A model generated the notes under the pieces. That model saw only the letters and a list, made by a program, of their open reading frames with translations. It was not told where the DNA came from and made no database searches. The position numbers were made by a program, and so were the translations under genes. Shown here in pieces: positions 13,518 through 15,840 of a stretch of 15,840 nt of DNA. Origin of the DNA: Thermodesulfobacteriota bacterium (lineage in GTDB: Bacteria; Desulfobacterota; BSN033; UBA1163); assembly GCA_030024065.1 (NCBI GenBank), contig JASEIE010000040.1:1-15840 (forward strand), given 5' to 3'. Position 1 is the first letter of the stretch. Each line of letters opens with the position of its first letter.

Positions 13518-13844
13518 TCATTTTCGAGGCATCACCTCCTTTTGGTTTCCTCTCTTTTCTGCAAAAGCCTCAGGGTTTACAACATACTTCAGATCAATTC
13601 CCTTCCCCAACAAAAAGTCTGTAATCTTTCATCTTGTTTCAAAGGTGGTTCCACCGATGTGAGGGGTTATAACCACTTTGTCCATAGCACGGAACAGGCT
13701 GTCCAGAGGAAGAGGCTCCTGATCAAATACATCAAGAGCTGCTCCGGCGATCCATTCCTCCTTCACGGGTTCAAGTATTGACCGCTGGGGTTCGATGGGT
13801 GTCCGGAAGGTGGGGATGTAGACGGTATATTTCCTCATTTCCAT
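13518..13844 (-). pseudogene. Decayed D-isomer-specific 2-hydroxyacid dehydrogenase
   Basis: The frame starts 3 bp after the aspartate-dehydrogenase stop with MEMRKYTVYIPTFRTPIEPQ, like the N-terminus of this family. By residue ~28 it is already in the C-terminal part of the NAD-binding/catalytic region: EEWIAGAALDVFDQEPLPLD, then VVITPHIGGTTFETR with the catalytic His. A TGA follows at 13629-13631. The same frame then continues with FLLGKGIDLKYVVNPEAFAE to a stop at 13518-13520, the normal family C-terminus. About 200 of ~320 residues are absent, including the GxGxxG motif, and a TGA interrupts what is left. It is thus a remnant of a gene that was once translated with its upstream neighbour. 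Related enzymes reduce or oxidise 2-hydroxy/2-keto acids, a hint about the cluster's former chemistry. Confidence 0.85.
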
Positions 13845-13847
13845 CTC

Positions 13848-14621
13848 TTACGCAAGCACGATGTCATAATCGTTTGCCAGGATCCTCCTGACCGTCGTCG
13901 CCGCCGATACGGGTGTATAACTTCCGGTTACTCCACCGAGGGAACGGCTTGAGATCCGAATCTCCCACTCTAGTCCCGTTCCCTTGACACGGATCTCATG
14001 AGTCATTTGGCTTGTCTTGGGGTCCGCGACCACGATGCTACGGGTCCGGTCAAATCCCAAGCCAACGACTGCAAGAGCCGCATGTACATTCACGTTACGG
14101 GGAAACAATTTACAGGCTCCCCTGGTTGGACCGTCATAGAGGACGCCGCAGGAGGTTTCCTCAACGCCAAGACTTTTCGGACTTTTGGTCGTGGTAATGG
14201 TCACTTCTTCAATGACGGATCGACCATCATAAATGCCGTCCAGCCCCAGGATTGCCCCGTGAGGGATGTAAAGCCGGGTACTATTCTTCTGGCAAATATC
14301 CTGAAGGGACTTCCGAAAACCATCATCAGCCAGACTGGTAACCGAGAAGATCAAAAGGTTTCGCTTCGCAAGTACCTGAGGGGCGATTTCCAGGACAGCC
14401 TTATCGGTCGCAGCTTCGATCACCAGATCAACTTCCCGTTGAGCAATCTCGGAGCTTTTTTCCAGAGCGATTGTACCAGGCACTTGCTGGCATTGCTCTG
14501 CCTTCTCATCATAGACAAAATCAACCTGGGCAAATCTCTGTTGAGCAGCAGTTTTTGCGATGTGGGTGCCAATGACTCCACAGCCCACGATTCCGATTCG
14601 CTTCACCTGATCAGGTTTCAT
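13848..14621 (-). CDS. Aspartate dehydrogenase family protein, paralogue 2
   Basis: This 257-residue protein has the same architecture as the one at 9148-9915: Rossmann motif GCGVIG (residues 13-18), VDLVIEAATDKAV, IPHGAILGLDGIYDG, then YDGPTRGACKLFPRNVNVHA followed by LGFDRTRSIVVADP. The two share long identical phrases (HGA-x-x-GLDG, GPTR-x-AC-x-LFP-x-NVN, LGFDRT) but differ widely elsewhere, so they are old paralogues, not a recent copy. The expected reaction is NAD(P)-linked oxidative deamination of aspartate or a similar amino acid, or the reverse. The ATG at 14619-14621 follows GGAGG with 8 bases spacing. It is upstream of the hydroxyacid dehydrogenase remnant and the TRAP genes and ~235 bp downstream of the PLP enzyme. 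Confidence 0.87.
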   Translation of the reverse strand: MKPDQVKRIGIVGCGVIGTHIAKTAAQQRFAQVDFVYDEKAEQCQQVPGTIALEKSSEIAQREVDLVIEAATDKAVLEIAPQVLAKRNLLIFSVTSLADDGFRKSLQDICQKNSTRLYIPHGAILGLDGIYDGRSVIEEVTITTTKSPKSLGVEETSCGVLYDGPTRGACKLFPRNVNVHAALAVVGLGFDRTRSIVVADPKTSQMTHEIRVKGTGLEWEIRISSRSLGGVTGSYTPVSAATTVRRILANDYDIVLA

Positions 14622-14855
14622 TTCCTATACCTCCAGGCGAATTTACCGTATATTGCTACCAATAGACTCAGGAATCTTCGAACTTTTATGCCATCGGCTC
14701 CTTCCGAAGAAGGCCAATCCAGGGCTTGAGCTCGGAAGAGACCCGAAGACTACCATTGAGGTTCTCTCAATGACCAATACCCTAAATATGGACCAGAATG
14801 AAATGGCACTCTATTGTATTTAACCCTGTTCGTCTGATGATCGGTTAAAAAGCAA
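14622..14855. other. Gap between PLP enzyme and aspartate-dehydrogenase paralogue
   Basis: These ~234 bp hold the strong ribosome binding site of the downstream gene (GGAGG near 14630) but no clear gene, terminator or operator. A plus-strand frame (about 14725-14822) reads LELGRDPKTTIEVLSMTNTL and more without an obvious start; it could be a short remnant or chance. The gap is long enough for a separate promoter, so the TRAP genes may not be strictly co-transcribed with the PLP enzyme. Confidence 0.5.
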
Positions 14856-15840
14856 CTATTCTTCCAGCACGCCTGCATATCGACACAGCAGTTCAAGGTA
14901 CTTGACCAAGGCTTTCACAATCCAGCGTACCCGGTCCTCGATAAGGTTTCCTTCTTCATCGATGGTGCCCAGCCCCGGAGACATCCGGATATTTGCATCG
15001 TACGAGATACACGGGATAATCCCCATTTGTGCCATCCCTGTTTGGATCAATGAGGTCCCTGAATACATGTCCTCGATGGAAAAGATCGGAATACCCATCT
15101 TTCCGTCCGCCCAGGTGTTCTCATAGTTGATCTCCACCCCGCAGCTATTGTGGTCTTTGCTGATCACCAAGCCCTTCCCAAGATCGGAATCGAAGTGCTT
15201 GAACTCGTCCACAACAATATCATACCACACATCAGCAGCCTTCATGAAATCATCTCCTTTTTCCAGGAGGACCTTCAACGTGGCAATCGTCCCGAGGAGG
15301 GATTCTTTCCCGGGATCCACGCCGACATAGGCCGCCTTTCCATGGGACACGGGATTCCCGTACCGGTGACCATGAATGCCGAGCCCTCTTGCGAGGGGGA
15401 CGATGATCTCTTCTGTCCCGATGGCCAACCCGCAGGTCGGTCCACCGCTTGATTTGTCCATGCTGAAGAGCATGAGATCTGCGCCCAGTTTCCGGATGTC
15501 GGTGCAGTTGAAGGGAAGGGCCGCTGCATTGTCCACGATATAGGGGACGTTATACTTTCTGGCGAGCTGGGCAATCGACTTTTGGAGGACCGGCATGCCC
15601 TCCCGGTCCTTTGCTCCATGGCCGTATCCCGGAAGGGTGTATCCCAAGGAACTAAAGGCCGTCAGATAAGGCTCGTGCTTTTTTGCCTCCTCGGCAATCA
15701 CTTCTGCAGATCTCATCGCATCCACTCCAAGCATCAAACAACAAGGATGGTAGTTGATCCCATGGCAATCATACTTGGCCCCCGGAAGAGGTACAATCAC
15801 GGTCTCGAGATTGGCCAGCCTCTTCCCAAGCTGGCCGCAC
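14856..15840 (-). CDS. PLP-dependent enzyme, SelA / aminotransferase class V-like (5' end outside window)
   Basis: The frame is open to the right edge (CGQLGKRLANLET before a GTG at 15798-15800), so the start lies outside and ~328 residues are visible. The fold is a type I PLP enzyme: VPYIVDNAAALPF contains the Asp that pairs with the pyridine nitrogen of the cofactor, and LMLFSMDKSSGGPTCGLAIG carries the Lys expected to bind PLP. ARGLGIHGHRYGNPVSHGK and a C-terminal small domain with MGIIPCISYDANIRMSPGLG follow. The arrangement resembles the SelA-like branch (selenocysteine synthase relatives, such as sugar-acid ammonia-lyases) more than classical aminotransferases, but I cannot name the substrate. 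It is the most upstream visible member of the minus-strand cluster that contains two aspartate-dehydrogenase homologs and a TRAP system, so a beta-elimination or amino-acid cleavage step feeding the dehydrogenases is a reasonable inference. Confidence 0.75.
   Translation of the reverse strand, partial: CGQLGKRLANLETVIVPLPGAKYDCHGINYHPCCLMLGVDAMRSAEVIAEEAKKHEPYLTAFSSLGYTLPGYGHGAKDREGMPVLQKSIAQLARKYNVPYIVDNAAALPFNCTDIRKLGADLMLFSMDKSSGGPTCGLAIGTEEIIVPLARGLGIHGHRYGNPVSHGKAAYVGVDPGKESLLGTIATLKVLLEKGDDFMKAADVWYDIVVDEFKHFDSDLGKGLVISKDHNSCGVEINYENTWADGKMGIPIFSIEDMYSGTSLIQTGMAQMGIIPCISYDANIRMSPGLGTIDEEGNLIEDRVRWIVKALVKYLELLCRYAGVLEE

Noticed and set aside
13629..13631. In-frame TGA in the hydroxyacid dehydrogenase remnant as a selenocysteine codon
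   Set aside because: The gene also lacks about 200 residues including the NAD-binding motif, so decay explains the TGA more simply; no SECIS-like hairpin was evident right after it.
13998..14729. A 243-codon plus-strand open frame opposite aspartate-dehydrogenase paralogue 2
   Set aside because: It mirrors a gene with clear family motifs, has no domain-like sequence and no convincing ribosome binding site; it is a reverse-strand shadow.

Overview
The window reads as a stretch of a Gram-negative chromosome, most likely a deltaproteobacterial / Desulfobacterota-type genome. This lineage call is an inference from the TAXI-type TRAP transporter, the aspartate-dehydrogenase paralogues, the 'TTCGACAAGCTCAGGACAGGC'-like palindromes and the general protein style; no rRNA or marker gene fixes it. 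No rRNA, tRNA, CRISPR or transposase gene was seen.

Region 1 (1 to about 5208) is an integron. Seven gene cassettes (the last one cut by the left edge) lie head to tail on the minus strand and are separated by six attC sites (367-424, 1071-1128, 2222-2309, 2764-2830, 3447-3502, 4007-4081). Each attC has RYYYAAC/GTTRRRY-type outer boxes, an inner hairpin and an unpaired base in the L'' arm, which sets the minus strand as the gene-sense orientation. The array ends at a lone GTTAGGC core (4784-4790) in an attI-like AT-rich segment. Beyond it, on the opposite strand as expected, is intI. That intI is broken: an N-terminal core-binding segment (from 4887) is joined out of frame to the last ~31 residues of an integron integrase (ending at 5208), with roughly 200 residues of catalytic domain missing. 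The array therefore looks orphaned. Its cargo is a caspase-like His/Cys protein, a secreted TPR protein, small membrane proteins (one cassette carries two genes) and several unknowns.

Region 2 (about 5209 to 8261) is ordinary housekeeping sequence: a palindromic repeat region, then divergent genes for a CCA-adding-type tRNA nucleotidyltransferase with an HD domain (minus) and a dGTPase-like HD phosphohydrolase (plus, probably starting at a TTG).

Region 3 (8262 to the right edge) is a co-directional minus-strand cluster. In order of transcription it holds a SelA/aminotransferase-V-like PLP enzyme (cut by the window edge), an aspartate-dehydrogenase-family protein, a decayed D-2-hydroxyacid dehydrogenase, a TAXI solute receptor, a fused TRAP permease, a small conserved protein (probably DUF6917), a second aspartate-dehydrogenase paralogue and a metallo-beta-lactamase-fold hydrolase. 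The likely job is uptake and breakdown of an amino acid-like or hydroxy/keto-carboxylate substrate; the substrate itself cannot be read from the sequence. The intI and hydroxyacid dehydrogenase remnants share the same style of damage, an internal deletion that keeps both gene ends.
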